Shown here: positions 41,820 through 51,656 of the stretch, piece after piece | How positions within the stretch are numbered: the stretch's first letter is position 1 | How the letters are laid out: every line of letters begins with the position of its first letter | Assembly: GCF_021021475.1 (NCBI RefSeq) | Contig: NZ_JAINWL010000001.1 | Span: 744,001-808,000, forward strand | Origin: Citromicrobium bathyomarinum | GTDB lineage: Bacteria; Pseudomonadota; Alphaproteobacteria; Sphingomonadales; Sphingomonadaceae | Direction: 5' to 3' | Length of the DNA: 64,000 bases | Translations under genes and position numbers: made by a program | The notes under the pieces: generated by a model | Seen by the model: only the letters and a program-made list of their open reading frames with translations | The model's database searches: none | What the model was told of the DNA's origin: nothing

Positions 41820-43639
41820 CCCTCAACCTCGAACAGATCCGCCATCTGCCCGATCATCGTGCCGCCAAGTTGCTCGACATCCATGATCGTAACCGCGCGT
41901 TTGTAATACCGCGTCACGTCATGGCCGATGCCGATGGCGACCAGCTGGACGGGCGAGGCTTTCTCGATCCACTCGATCACCTTGCGCAGGTGCGCTTCCA
42001 GATAGCCTGCACGGTTTACCGATAGCGTCGAGTCGTCCACCGGCGCGCCGTCGGAGATCACCATCAGGATGCGGCGATCCTCGGGCCGGGCGAGCAGGCG
42101 CTGGTGCGCCCACATCAGCGCCTCGCCGTCGATATTCTCCTTCAGCAGCCCTTCGCGCATCATCAGGCCGAGGTTGCGGCGCGCGCGGCGCCAGGGCTCG
42201 TCAGCCTGCTTGTAGACGATGTGACGCAGGTCGTTGAGGCGGCCGGGCTGCTGCGGCTTGCCGTCGGCGAGCCATTTCTCGCGCGTATGCCCGCCCTTCC
42301 ACGCGCGGGTGGTGAAGCCGAGAATCTCGGTCTTCACCCCGCACCGCTCCAGCGTGCGCGCGATGATGTCCGCGCTGATCGCGGCGATGGAGATCGGGCG
42401 GCCGCGCATCGAGCCCGAATTGTCGATCAGCAGGGTGACGACCGTGTCCTTGAACTCGGTCTCCCGCTCGACCTTGTAAGAAAGCGAATGGCCGGGGCTG
42501 ATGACCACGCGCGCCAGCCGCGCGGCATCGAGCATGCCCTCTTCCTGGTCGAAATCCCAGCTGCGGCTCTGCTGCGCCATCAGCCGGCGCTGGAGGCGGT
42601 TCGCCAGCCGCGTGACGACATGCTGCAACCCGGTCAGCTGGCTGTCGAGATAGGCGCGCAGCCGGTCGAGCTCGTCGGCATCGCACAGCTCGGTCGCGGC
42701 GATTTCCTCGTCGAACTTGCGCGTGTAGACCTGATATTCGAAATCGTCGGGAATGTCGGTCCAGTGGCGGTTCGGGCGCACGGGCATCATGCCCTCCTCG
42801 CCGTCGTCGCCTGCGTCGTCGCTGTCGCCGTCCTCTTCGGAAAGCTCGCCCTCGCCATCCTCGTCGGCATCGCCTTCGGTCATTTCGGAGGCGGCTTCGG
42901 GGCTCTGCTGCGGCGACTGGTCGCCCGCGTCTTCCTCGTCGGTATCGTCCTCGGGCGATTCGCCCTCGTCCTCGTCGCCGTCCTCGTCCGCATCGTCGGG
43001 CGCGCTGTCCGCGCCCTCGATCAGGTCGAGCTGGCGGAGCATCTCGATCGAGAGGTCCTGAAACGCCTTCTGGTCGTCGAGCTTGTCCGCCAGTGCGGAG
43101 AAATCGCCGCCGGTGCGCTCCTCCACGAATTTCCGGACCAGATCGACGCCCTTCTGCGCGCGGCTCGGGATCGGCCTGCCGGTCAGCGCCTCGCGCATCA
43201 TCAGCGATACGGCGGTGGAGAGCGGCACGTCGCGAGCCTCAGTAGCGCGGGCGATGGGGTCGCTCGCGGCGCGCAATTCGGTCGCGGCCGCGAGGTTCTC
43301 GCCCACGCCCGCAAACCCTTGCGCGCCCAGCGCCTCGTACCGGACCTGCTCGACCGCGTCATAGACCGCCCGCGCGACCGGATCGCCCGGCGCGCCCGAA
43401 TCGTGCAGCGCATTGTCGTGCAGGCGGATTTTGAGCGCGAAGCTATCGGCAAAGCCACGCGCTTCGGCAGCCTGTTCGGGCGGCAGCTGGCGCCCGGGCA
43501 GCGGCACGCGGAAGTTCTTGCCCGCTGCGCCGGGACGGTCTGCGCTCCACGCGACTTCCACCTCGGGCTCGCGCGCAATCGCTCGCGCGCCGCCGGTCAG
43601 CGCGCGTTTGAACCGGTCGAGAGGAGTTTCTTCGCTCAA
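41816..43639 (-). CDS. cobT: cobaltochelatase subunit CobT
   Basis: Protein of 607 residues. The N-terminal domain (about 1-200), an acidic Asp/Glu-rich linker (about 210-300, with long Glu/Asp/Gly runs) and a C-terminal von Willebrand A domain (about 385-600) match CobT. The MIDAS motif is DNSGSMRG near 420. CobT acts with CobS to insert cobalt in cobalamin synthesis with CobN; cobS is not in this window. The start is TTG 43639 (GAGG upstream). Confidence 0.92.
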   Translation of the reverse strand: MSEETPLDRFKRALTGGARAIAREPEVEVAWSADRPGAAGKNFRVPLPGRQLPPEQAAEARGFADSFALKIRLHDNALHDSGAPGDPVARAVYDAVEQVRYEALGAQGFAGVGENLAAATELRAASDPIARATEARDVPLSTAVSLMMREALTGRPIPSRAQKGVDLVRKFVEERTGGDFSALADKLDDQKAFQDLSIEMLRQLDLIEGADSAPDDADEDGDEDEGESPEDDTDEEDAGDQSPQQSPEAASEMTEGDADEDGEGELSEEDGDSDDAGDDGEEGMMPVRPNRHWTDIPDDFEYQVYTRKFDEEIAATELCDADELDRLRAYLDSQLTGLQHVVTRLANRLQRRLMAQQSRSWDFDQEEGMLDAARLARVVISPGHSLSYKVERETEFKDTVVTLLIDNSGSMRGRPISIAAISADIIARTLERCGVKTEILGFTTRAWKGGHTREKWLADGKPQQPGRLNDLRHIVYKQADEPWRRARRNLGLMMREGLLKENIDGEALMWAHQRLLARPEDRRILMVISDGAPVDDSTLSVNRAGYLEAHLRKVIEWIEKASPVQLVAIGIGHDVTRYYKRAVTIMDVEQLGGTMIGQMADLFEVEG

Positions 43640-43649
43640 GCCCGAAACC

Positions 43650-44303
43650 TCAGAGAATGCTCTGACCGGTCGACTGCCAGTCCTTCAGGAAGTCCTCGAT
43701 GCCCTTGTCGGTCAGCACGTGGTTGACGAGGCCGCGGATCACCTTGGGCGGCGCGGTCATCACGTCCGCACCGATCTTGGCCGCCTGCAGCACATGCGTC
43801 GCATGGCGCACGCTGGCGACGAGGATTTCGGTCTCGAACGCGTAGTTGTCGTAGATCAGCCGGATATCCTCGATCAGCTGCATCCCGTCGAAGCCGTTGT
43901 CGTCGTGGCGGCCGACGAAGGGCGAGATGAAGGTCGCACCGGCCTTCGCGGCCAGCAGCGCCTGGTTGGCGGAGAAGCACAGCGTCACGTTCACCATCGT
44001 GCCATCGTCCGTCAGCGCGCGGCAGGTCTTGAGCCCATCGAGCGTCAGCGGCACCTTGATGCAGACGTTGTCTGCAATCTTGCGCAGCTTGTCGGCCTCT
44101 TTCATCATCGTCTCGTGATCGAGCGCGACGACTTCGGCGCTGACCGGGCCATCGACGATCCCACAGATTTCCTTGGTCACCTCAATAAAATCGCGGCCCG
44201 ATTTGTGGATCAGCGAAGGGTTGGTGGTCACCCCGTCGATCAGGCCGGTTTCGGTCAAGTCGCGGATGTCGGCGATGTCGGCGGTGTCTGCGAAGAATTT
44301 CAT
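43650..44303 (-). CDS. fsa: fructose-6-phosphate aldolase / transaldolase-like
   Basis: Small transaldolase-family protein of 217 residues. [16 protein letters not shown], the GVTTNPSLI loop, the Schiff-base Lys in [11 protein letters not shown] and FVGRHDDNG fit the FSA/TalC type. It cleaves fructose 6-phosphate or acts as transaldolase; which one is uncertain. The start is ATG 44303 (GTG 44312 is possible). It is 10 bases upstream of cobT and may be cotranscribed. Confidence 0.9.
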   Translation of the reverse strand: MKFFADTADIADIRDLTETGLIDGVTTNPSLIHKSGRDFIEVTKEICGIVDGPVSAEVVALDHETMMKEADKLRKIADNVCIKVPLTLDGLKTCRALTDDGTMVNVTLCFSANQALLAAKAGATFISPFVGRHDDNGFDGMQLIEDIRLIYDNYAFETEILVASVRHATHVLQAAKIGADVMTAPPKVIRGLVNHVLTDKGIEDFLKDWQSTGQSIL

Positions 44304-44360
44304 TTTGGTCACATACCTGTCATGGAAGCGTCACACCCGAACCCTGTTCAAGGATTCCCG

Positions 44361-45002
44361 ATGCGATCAGTCAATCTTGCGGCGCGCGCCCTCCCACTTG
44401 CCGCCGCGACCGTGCTTTTGCAACCGAGCGCAGCTCTGGCAGATGAAAGCGAATTCTGGATCGAGCTGGCGGCCAAGGGCGATATCGCCGAGGGCACCAG
44501 CCTGAAGGTGGAAGTGGAGCAACGGCGCAAGGCCGGACCCGACGAATATATCGTCGGTGCGGTGGTCGATCACGAGATCGGCGATGGCTTCTCGCTGGGT
44601 GGCGGGATCGAGATCCACGACATCGACGGCTTTACCGAGGTTCGCCCCTACCAGCAGGTCGGTTTTTCGACCGGGATCCTGTCGCTGCGCACACGGATTG
44701 AGGAACGCTTCTACGACAATTCCGACCGAATGGCGCTGCGCCTGCGCCAGCGCGTACAGCTGAGCGACACGATCGCCCCAAAGCTCAAGGCGAGCGCATC
44801 GGCGGAGCTGCTGTACCAGCTGCGCGACCGCAATGATGGCGGGCCGGAGCGGGTCGACCAGCTACGCTTTGCCACCGGACTGACCTACCGCGTGGCGGAG
44901 CGCTTCGAGGTGAGCGGCGGCTACCTGCTGCAACTGCGCCCGCGTCCGGGCGGCGACACCTATACCCACGTGCCCCAGCTGAGCGCGGCCTACCGCTTCT
45001 AA
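44361..45002 (+). CDS. DUF2490 family protein
   Basis: Protein of 213 residues with a signal peptide of about 27 residues ending ALADE. The mature part consists of amphipathic beta strands (RTRIEERFYDNSDRMALRLRQR) ending in AYRF, as in outer-membrane barrels. DUF2490 has no proven function; a porin-like outer-membrane role is plausible. Convergent with the DUF4197 gene (14 bases apart). Confidence 0.82.
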   Translation: MRSVNLAARALPLAAATVLLQPSAALADESEFWIELAAKGDIAEGTSLKVEVEQRRKAGPDEYIVGAVVDHEIGDGFSLGGGIEIHDIDGFTEVRPYQQVGFSTGILSLRTRIEERFYDNSDRMALRLRQRVQLSDTIAPKLKASASAELLYQLRDRNDGGPERVDQLRFATGLTYRVAERFEVSGGYLLQLRPRPGGDTYTHVPQLSAAYRF

Positions 45003-45016
45003 CCGCTCCCCGCGCT

Positions 45017-45709
45017 TCAGCGTCGCCCGGCGAGGCCCAGCGCACCGATCAGCACGGGATCGTTGGTGCTGCGTGGATCGGCGCGGATCGCCGCTTCCTC
45101 GCGCCCGATCTCGGCCCACACGGTATCGTCGATCTCGTTCGCGAGCCGCGCCGCCACCCCGCCGACATCGACCCCGGCCAGCGCCGAGACGAGCTGGCCG
45201 ATCACCGGATCGCGCGCCAGCCGCATCGCATCGCCGAGTTCGGGCACCATCGCATCGACCAGCCGCGGGCCAAGGTCCGCGCGCAGATAACTCGTCGCGG
45301 CGGTCGGCCCGCCGGTGATCAGCCCGATCGTGTTCTCGACCCCGATCAGCTGGATGGAATCATAAATGATCGGCGCGGCGCGCTCGCTCGCCTCGACCGC
45401 GAAGCCTGCAAACTCCCGCTCCAGTCGCGACTTGACCAGACCCGAGGTGAGAATTCCGGCGAGCACATTGCCCCGCGCGCCGAGAAAATTGTCGAGCCCG
45501 GCCTGCGCGATCTGCTGGTCCCAGAAGCCGCCCGGCGCAGTCAGCCGGGCGAAGGCGCGCTGGCTGGAGAGCAGCAGCAGCCGCTCGATCACGTTGGTCA
45601 CGCGGGTCTCGTAGGTCGCGCAGCCGCCCAGCAGCATCGCGCCCGCGCCGGCACCGAGCGCCCCCAGCAGGCTGCGCCGGTTCAGGCCATTTTCCAGAAT
45701 TCCGGTCAT
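45017..45709 (-). CDS. DUF4197 family lipoprotein
   Basis: Protein of 230 residues. The Tat-like or twin-Arg start (NRRSLLGALGAGAGAMLLGG) ends in a lipobox LLGGC, predicting a lipoprotein. The mature helical part contains DUF4197 features (QAGLDNFLGARGN, PLLRAD-like positions). The function is unknown. The start ATG 45709 has AAGGTGAG upstream. It is divergent from priA. Confidence 0.82.
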   Translation of the reverse strand: MTGILENGLNRRSLLGALGAGAGAMLLGGCATYETRVTNVIERLLLLSSQRAFARLTAPGGFWDQQIAQAGLDNFLGARGNVLAGILTSGLVKSRLEREFAGFAVEASERAAPIIYDSIQLIGVENTIGLITGGPTAATSYLRADLGPRLVDAMVPELGDAMRLARDPVIGQLVSALAGVDVGGVAARLANEIDDTVWAEIGREEAAIRADPRSTNDPVLIGALGLAGRR

Positions 45710-45768
45710 CGTCTCACCTTCCATGCTTGTGGCGCGGGAGCCCCTGCACCCATATTGGCGGACGACCC

Positions 45769-47946
45769 ATGCGCCGTATCCGCCTCCTCGTCCTCAACGC
45801 CGCGCTCGGCGTACTCGATTACCGCGTGCCCGATGGCATGGCGGTCGAGCATGGTAGCGTCGTGGTCGCCCCGCTAGGCCCGCGCCAGGTCACCGGCATC
45901 GTGTGGGAGGAAGAACGCCTTCCCGGCGAGTCGGTGCCCGAGGCAAAGCTGCGCCCGATCCTGTCGGTGCTGCCGGTGCGCCCGCTGCACGCACAACTGC
46001 GCCGCCTGATCGAATGGACCGCCGACTATTACTGCGCCTCGATGTCTTCGGTCGCACGGATGGTGCTGGCCAGCGGGGGCGCGCTGAAGGGCGGCGTCAC
46101 CGTCACCGAATACCGCCTGACCGACACGCAGCCCGACCGGATGACCCCGCAGCGCAAGCAGGCGCTGGAAAAGCTGGTCGACCGGCAGGGCACGATCCGC
46201 GAACTGGCCGCGATTGCGGGGGTCTCTGAAGGCGTGCTGCGTGGGCTGGTATCGCAGGGCGTGCTGGAGCCGGAAGAGGTCGACGCTGACCGCCCCTACC
46301 CGCGCGCGCAGCCCGACCATGCCGAGCCGGTGCTGTCGCCGCAGCAGGCCGAAGTCGCGGACGAGCTGGTCAGGGCGGTCGAAGCGAAGGAATTCGCGCC
46401 GATCCTGCTCGACGGGGTGACCGGATCGGGCAAGACCGAGACCTATTTCGAACCCGTCGCCGCCGCGATCCGCGCTGGCAGACAGGTGCTCGTCCTGCTC
46501 CCCGAAATCGCGCTGACCGAGAATTTCCTGCGCCGGTTCGAAGACCGCTTCGGCGTCACTCCGGTGCTGTGGCACTCCTCGCTCAAATCCTCGGAGCGCC
46601 GCCGGGCATGGCGCGCGATCGCCCGCGCGCCGGAAGAGGGCGGCGCGCAGGTGGTGGTCGGCGCACGCTCCGCACTGTTCCTGCCCTATGCCAATCTCGG
46701 CCTGATCGTGGTCGACGAGGCGCACGAGATCAGCTTCAAGCAGGATGACGGTGTGCGCTACAACGCGCGTGACGTCGCGGTGATGCGAGGCCATTTCGAG
46801 CGGATTCCGGTGGTGCTGGCATCGGCCACCCCCGCGCTCGAAAGCCTGCACATGGCGGAGACGGGCACCTACCGGAAGCTCGACCTGCCGAGCCGCTTCG
46901 GCGGGGCCTCGCTGCCCACGATCCGCCTGCTCGACCTGACCGAGGAGCCGCCCGAGCGCGGCCGCTGGCTCGCCCCGACGCTGGCACGCGAGCTGTTCGC
47001 GCGGATGGAGCGCGGCGAGCAGACGCTGCTGTTCCTCAACCGGCGCGGCTATGCCCCACTGACGCTTTGCAGGAATTGCGGATACCGCTTCCAATGCAAG
47101 CAATGCAGCGCTTGGCTGGTCGAACATCGCTTTTCCCACCGGCTCGCCTGCCACCATTGCGGGCACGAGGAGCCGACGCCCGAAGCCTGCCCCGAATGCG
47201 GGGAGAAAGACAGCCTCGTTCCCTGCGGCCCCGGGGTGGAGCGCGTCGCCGACGAAGTGCGCGAGATCGCACCCGAAGCGCGGATCGCGGTTGCCACGTC
47301 AGACACCCTCAACACGCCCGCGCGCGCCGCCGAGTTCGTTGCGATGGCGGAAAGCGGTGCGATCGACGTGATCGTAGGCACGCAGCTAGTCACCAAGGGC
47401 TTCCACTTTCCCGACCTGACTTTGGTCGGCGTGGTCGATGCGGATCTGGGGCTGGAGGGCGGCGACCTGCGCGCGGCCGAGCGTGTCTATCAGCAGATCG
47501 CACAAGTCGCGGGCCGCGCGGGCCGCGCCTCCAAGCCGGGCGAGGTGCTGATCCAGACGCGCCACCCGGAAGCACCAGTCATCGCCGCGCTGGCGGAGGG
47601 CGACCGCGATGCCTTCTACGCCGCCGAGCTGGAGGCGCGTCGCCACGCCAATGCCCCGCCCTTCGGGCGCTGGGCCGCGATCATCGTGTCGAGCGAGGAC
47701 GACAAGGAGGCGCGCCTGGCCGCTGCACGGATCGGCGATGCGCGCCCGCGGCTGGACGACATCATGATCCTCGGCCCCGCACCTGCCCCTCTCGCGCAGC
47801 TGCGCGGACGCTATCGTTATCGCCTGCTGATCAACGCCAAGCGCACAGCCGCGCTGCAGGATGCCATTCGCGACTGGCTCGGCCCGCTGGAACTGCCGCG
47901 CGGCGTGCGCGTGGGGATCGACATCGATCCGTACAGCTTCGTGTAA
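45769..47946 (+). CDS. priA: primosomal protein N' (PriA helicase)
   Basis: Replication-restart helicase of 725 residues. The N-terminal 3-prime-end-binding domain (about 1-100) precedes the helicase: Walker A GVTGSGKTE near 225 and DEAH box VVDEAHEISF near 325. The zinc-binding clusters are CRNCGYRFQCKQC and CHHCGHEEPTPEACPEC. Motif QVAGRAGRA is intact. The frame before ATG 45769 is open but has no coding character. Confidence 0.97.
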   Translation: MRRIRLLVLNAALGVLDYRVPDGMAVEHGSVVVAPLGPRQVTGIVWEEERLPGESVPEAKLRPILSVLPVRPLHAQLRRLIEWTADYYCASMSSVARMVLASGGALKGGVTVTEYRLTDTQPDRMTPQRKQALEKLVDRQGTIRELAAIAGVSEGVLRGLVSQGVLEPEEVDADRPYPRAQPDHAEPVLSPQQAEVADELVRAVEAKEFAPILLDGVTGSGKTETYFEPVAAAIRAGRQVLVLLPEIALTENFLRRFEDRFGVTPVLWHSSLKSSERRRAWRAIARAPEEGGAQVVVGARSALFLPYANLGLIVVDEAHEISFKQDDGVRYNARDVAVMRGHFERIPVVLASATPALESLHMAETGTYRKLDLPSRFGGASLPTIRLLDLTEEPPERGRWLAPTLARELFARMERGEQTLLFLNRRGYAPLTLCRNCGYRFQCKQCSAWLVEHRFSHRLACHHCGHEEPTPEACPECGEKDSLVPCGPGVERVADEVREIAPEARIAVATSDTLNTPARAAEFVAMAESGAIDVIVGTQLVTKGFHFPDLTLVGVVDADLGLEGGDLRAAERVYQQIAQVAGRAGRASKPGEVLIQTRHPEAPVIAALAEGDRDAFYAAELEARRHANAPPFGRWAAIIVSSEDDKEARLAAARIGDARPRLDDIMILGPAPAPLAQLRGRYRYRLLINAKRTAALQDAIRDWLGPLELPRGVRVGIDIDPYSFV

Positions 47947-48017
47947 CGCCCGCGCGAACCTTGCCCCTTGCTTTCAAGCCGTTAGGGTAGCGCCAAAGGA
48001 CATTTCGGGGGGTCGAT

Positions 48018-49538
48018 ATGAAGAACTGGGTCGCGGGCCTGTGCGCGCTGCTGATGGCGCTGGCAATGGCGGTGCCCGCCAGCGCGGCGGATTGGAAGAA
48101 GGCGGAAACGCGCCACTTCGTCATCTATTCGGACGGCAGCACCAGCCAGCTGGAGGACTATGCAATCCAGCTGGAAAAGTTCGACGCTCTCCTTCGACTG
48201 GTGTTCGGTCGACCAGCAAGTGAACAACCGATTCGACTGCGCATCTACCTGCTGCGCTCCATGGGCCAGGTCGAGGATCTGCGCGGTCGCAACATCGCGG
48301 GCTTCTATTCCCCGCGGGTCGAGGGCAGCTACGCAGTCAGCAACCGGGAAGCGAACGACCGCGGCCTTCGCACGCTGTTTCACGAATATGCGCATCACTT
48401 CATGTTCAACAATTTCGGCATTCCCGCTCCTGCCTGGTTCGTGGAAGGCTTCGCCGAATATGTCTCGACGGCAGAATTCAAATCGAACGGAGAATGGATC
48501 TTCGGCTACCCCCAGAAGGACCGGGCCTATTCGGTCAACAACGGGCAGAAGATTCCGATCGAGGCGTTGCTGACTTCCGACGTCTCCGAGATTCGGGATG
48601 GTGGCGCTTTCTACGGCTGGTCGTGGGCATTGACCCACATGCTCTATTCGGACCCGAAGAAGCGCGGGGACCAGATTCAGGCCTACCTGCGCGAGATCAA
48701 TAGCGGGACCGAGAACCTTGAGGCGGCGCGCAAGCACTTCGGCGATCTGGACGAGCTGGAGAGCAACTTGCGCCGCTACGTGCGGGGATCGATGGGCTAT
48801 TCGAAGTCCGACCTTACGCTCGCCTACGCCCAAGACATTCGGATCACCGATCTGTCGTCATACGAGGGCGAACTTGTCGAGCTGACCTTGGAAAGGATCG
48901 CCCGATACGAGCCCGAAGCAACGCGCGACAAGCTGCGCAGCCTCGCGGAACGCGGCGAAGGCACAGCCGAAAGCTGGTACCAGCTCGCGGAGATCGAATT
49001 CGCACTCAACCACAAGGAGGAGGCCGGTTACGACTTCAGCGCGGCCGAGGCCGCGGTCGACCGGGCGCTCGCACTCGACGGCAACCATGTGAGAGCAAAC
49101 CTCCTCAAGGGCAGGCTGCTGCTCGAACCTTTCGACCATGGGGACGATCCGGATCCGGCCAACTGGGCGGCAGCCCGCGAATTCATCGGCAAGGCCAACC
49201 GGCTCGATCCGGCCGACCCGCTCGCGCTATACGACTTCGCCAACAGCTATCTGCGTGAAGGCGCCAGCCATCCGCAAATGACCGATGCCCTGAAGATGGC
49301 ATTCTCGTTGGCGCCGGAAGCCGCGGAAGTGCGATTCGCCTACGCCACCCAGCTTGCGCGTGAGGGACGATACGATGACGCGATCTTCCTCCTGAAGGTG
49401 CTGGCCAACAATCCGCACGGTGATCGCGGGGCGAAAGCGGTGATCGAAGCGCTCACCAAAGCGCGCGACAGCGGAGGGGTAGCCTCGATCCGCTTCGAGC
49501 CCTCGGAGGAAGAGGACGAGAGCACAGGAGACGAATAG
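48018..49538 (+). CDS. secreted HExxH metallopeptidase with TPR-like repeats
   Basis: Protein of 506 residues with a signal peptide of about 23 residues ending ASAAD. A zinc motif HEYAHH is near 121-126 (LFHEYAHHFMFNNFG), and a third ligand candidate is the Glu in VEGFAEYVS near 147. Tetratricopeptide-like helices follow (about 300-480, WYQLAEIEF, ANLLKGRLLL, FANSYLREGA). This is a gluzincin (DUF1570-like) layout in the periplasm or outside the cell. The substrate is unknown. The gene stands alone between priA and the photolyase gene. Confidence 0.8.
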   Translation: MKNWVAGLCALLMALAMAVPASAADWKKAETRHFVIYSDGSTSQLEDYAIQLEKFDALLRLVFGRPASEQPIRLRIYLLRSMGQVEDLRGRNIAGFYSPRVEGSYAVSNREANDRGLRTLFHEYAHHFMFNNFGIPAPAWFVEGFAEYVSTAEFKSNGEWIFGYPQKDRAYSVNNGQKIPIEALLTSDVSEIRDGGAFYGWSWALTHMLYSDPKKRGDQIQAYLREINSGTENLEAARKHFGDLDELESNLRRYVRGSMGYSKSDLTLAYAQDIRITDLSSYEGELVELTLERIARYEPEATRDKLRSLAERGEGTAESWYQLAEIEFALNHKEEAGYDFSAAEAAVDRALALDGNHVRANLLKGRLLLEPFDHGDDPDPANWAAAREFIGKANRLDPADPLALYDFANSYLREGASHPQMTDALKMAFSLAPEAAEVRFAYATQLAREGRYDDAIFLLKVLANNPHGDRGAKAVIEALTKARDSGGVASIRFEPSEEEDESTGDE

Positions 49539-49603
49539 GGTCGCGGATGCACATCTGCGGGGGGTCCATCGGAACACTGCGGCTCCCTGCCGATTGACCG
49601 TTG

Positions 49604-51178
49604 ATGCCATCCCCCGCCGAACGCCCCGTTCTCGTCCCCATCCTGGGCGACCAGCTGACCCGAACCATCGCCTCGCTGCGAGGGTGCACGAAGGACGACA
49701 CCGTCATCCTGATGATGGAGGTGTGGGACGAGGCGACCTATGTGCGCCATCACAAGCAGAAGATCGTGCTGATCTTCTCCGCGATGCGCCACTTCGCAGC
49801 CGAACTGCGCGATGCGGGGTGGACCGTCGACTATGTCGAACTGACCGACACGGACAATGCGGGCAGTTTTACCGGCGAGATTGCCCGCGCGGTGGAACGC
49901 CACGATCCGCGCGCAATCCACGTGGTCGAGGCGGGCGAGTGGCGCGTGCAGCAGGCAATCGAGGAATGGCCAGACAAGTTTAGTTGCGACATCGAAATTC
50001 TGCCCGACGACCGCTTCGTGTGTTCGCTGGCCGAATTTCGGGAATGGGCGGAGGATCGCGACAGCTTGCGGATGGAATTCTTCTATCGCGAGATGCGCAG
50101 GAAAACCGGGTTGCTGATGCATGGCCATGGCAAGCCCGAGGGCGGCGAGTGGAACTACGACAGCGAAAACCGCAAGCCGCCCAAAGAAGGGCTGTCCGCG
50201 CCGCAACGCCCGCTGTTCGAGCCCGACGACATCACACGGGAATGCATCGATCTGGTCGAAGAGAAGTTCGGCGACCATTTCGGCAGCCTCGAGAACTTCG
50301 GCTGGCCGGTCACTCGCAACCAGGCGGAAGAAGCCGCCGACGCCTTCTTCGCCGAACGGATCGAGTGCTTCGGCCCCTACCAGGACGCGATGGTCCACGG
50401 GCAGGACGACCTGTTCCACTCCATGCTGTCGACCAGCATCAACCTCGGCCTGCTCGATCCGCTCGATCTGTGCCGCCGTGCCGAGAAGGCGTACGAGGAG
50501 GGCAAAGCCCCGCTCAACAGCGTTGAGGGGTTCATCCGTCAGATCATCGGCTGGCGCGAATATATTCGCGGCTTTTACTGGCTGCAAATGCCGCACCTCC
50601 AAGAGGCAAACGCGCTCAATGCCCAGCGCGGGTTGCCGGAATTCTTCTGGACCGGCGAGACCGACATGCGCTGCCTTGCCGACTGCATCCGCTCTACGCG
50701 TGACAATGCGCATGCGCATCATATCCAGCGCTTGATGGTGCTGGGCAATTTCTGTCTGATCGCAGGAATTTCCCCGCGCGAAGTGCAGGACTGGTATCTG
50801 GTGGTCTATGCCGACGCCTACGAGTGGGTAGAGCTGCCCAATGTCGCCGCGATGGTGCTCTATGCCGATGGCGGCAAGCTCGCGAGCAAGCCCTACGCAG
50901 CGTCAGGAAATTACATCAATAAAATGAGCAACTACTGCTCCGACTGCGCCTATTCGGTCAGCAAGAAGACCGGCGAAGGCGCCTGCCCCTTCAATTCGCT
51001 CTACTGGCATTTCATGGACCGCCATCGCGACACGCTGGAGAGCAATCACCGCATCGGGCGAATCTATTCCAACTGGGACCGGATGGGCGAGGATAAGCAG
51101 GCCGCCTATCTCGAAACCGCGCAAGACTTCCTCGATCGGCTGGAACCTGCAGACAAAGGATGGGCACGAGAACAATGA
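49604..51178 (+). CDS. phrB: FeS bacterial cryptochrome/photolyase (PhrB-like)
   Basis: Flavoprotein of 524 residues of the iron-sulfur photolyase group. The N-terminal alpha/beta domain starts at VLVPILGDQL and the FAD domain contains GWREYIRGFYW and MVLGNFCLIAG. Four candidate 4Fe-4S cysteines appear as one in TDMRCLADC near 356 and three in NYCSDCAYSV (about 444-447) and GACPFN. The family repairs (6-4) photoproducts; the specificity here is inferred. ATG 49604 (preceded by TTG). The stop overlaps the next gene start (ATGA). Confidence 0.93.
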   Translation: MPSPAERPVLVPILGDQLTRTIASLRGCTKDDTVILMMEVWDEATYVRHHKQKIVLIFSAMRHFAAELRDAGWTVDYVELTDTDNAGSFTGEIARAVERHDPRAIHVVEAGEWRVQQAIEEWPDKFSCDIEILPDDRFVCSLAEFREWAEDRDSLRMEFFYREMRRKTGLLMHGHGKPEGGEWNYDSENRKPPKEGLSAPQRPLFEPDDITRECIDLVEEKFGDHFGSLENFGWPVTRNQAEEAADAFFAERIECFGPYQDAMVHGQDDLFHSMLSTSINLGLLDPLDLCRRAEKAYEEGKAPLNSVEGFIRQIIGWREYIRGFYWLQMPHLQEANALNAQRGLPEFFWTGETDMRCLADCIRSTRDNAHAHHIQRLMVLGNFCLIAGISPREVQDWYLVVYADAYEWVELPNVAAMVLYADGGKLASKPYAASGNYINKMSNYCSDCAYSVSKKTGEGACPFNSLYWHFMDRHRDTLESNHRIGRIYSNWDRMGEDKQAAYLETAQDFLDRLEPADKGWAREQ

Positions 51179-51648
51179 CCATGCAAAACGCCAACCACCA
51201 GCGGCTCGATTATTACGCGGCGGCACCTGCGCAGGCCAAGGCGCTCGGCGCGCTGCACTCGGCAGTGACGCAGTCGAGCCTGCCGGACGAACTGATCGAG
51301 CTGGTGTTCCTGCGGGTCAGCCAGATCAATGGCTGCGCCTATTGCATTGCGTTGCACACGCGCGCGCTGGCTAAGGCGGGGGTCGCGCACGAGAAGATGG
51401 CGCTCACCGCAGCATGGCGCGAAGCGGGCGATGCCTTCGACGCGCGCGAGCGTGCCGCGCTCGCCTTTGCCGACAGCCTCACGCGGATCGAGGAGACCGG
51501 CGCGCCGGACGCGGATTACGCGCTGGTCGAGCAGCAGTTTTCGGATCAGGAACGCGCGGAACTTGGCATTGCCATCGCCACGATGAACGCCTTCAACCGG
51601 CTCGCGATCGGTTTTCGACTGCCGGTCCCCGCACAGCGGACGAGCTAG
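51175..51648 (+). CDS. carboxymuconolactone decarboxylase / AhpD-like protein
   Basis: Protein of 157 residues. The redox motif CAYCIALHT (C-x2-C-x3-H) near 54-61 in SQINGCAYCIALHTRALAK is the AhpD alkylhydroperoxidase-type active site. It follows the photolyase with a 4-base overlap (ATGA), so they are coupled, which suggests a joint role in oxidative or light stress; this is inference. It ends 8 bases before the convergent ferric-reductase gene. Confidence 0.9.
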   Translation: MTMQNANHQRLDYYAAAPAQAKALGALHSAVTQSSLPDELIELVFLRVSQINGCAYCIALHTRALAKAGVAHEKMALTAAWREAGDAFDARERAALAFADSLTRIEETGAPDADYALVEQQFSDQERAELGIAIATMNAFNRLAIGFRLPVPAQRTS

Positions 51649-51656
51649 CTGCCGCG

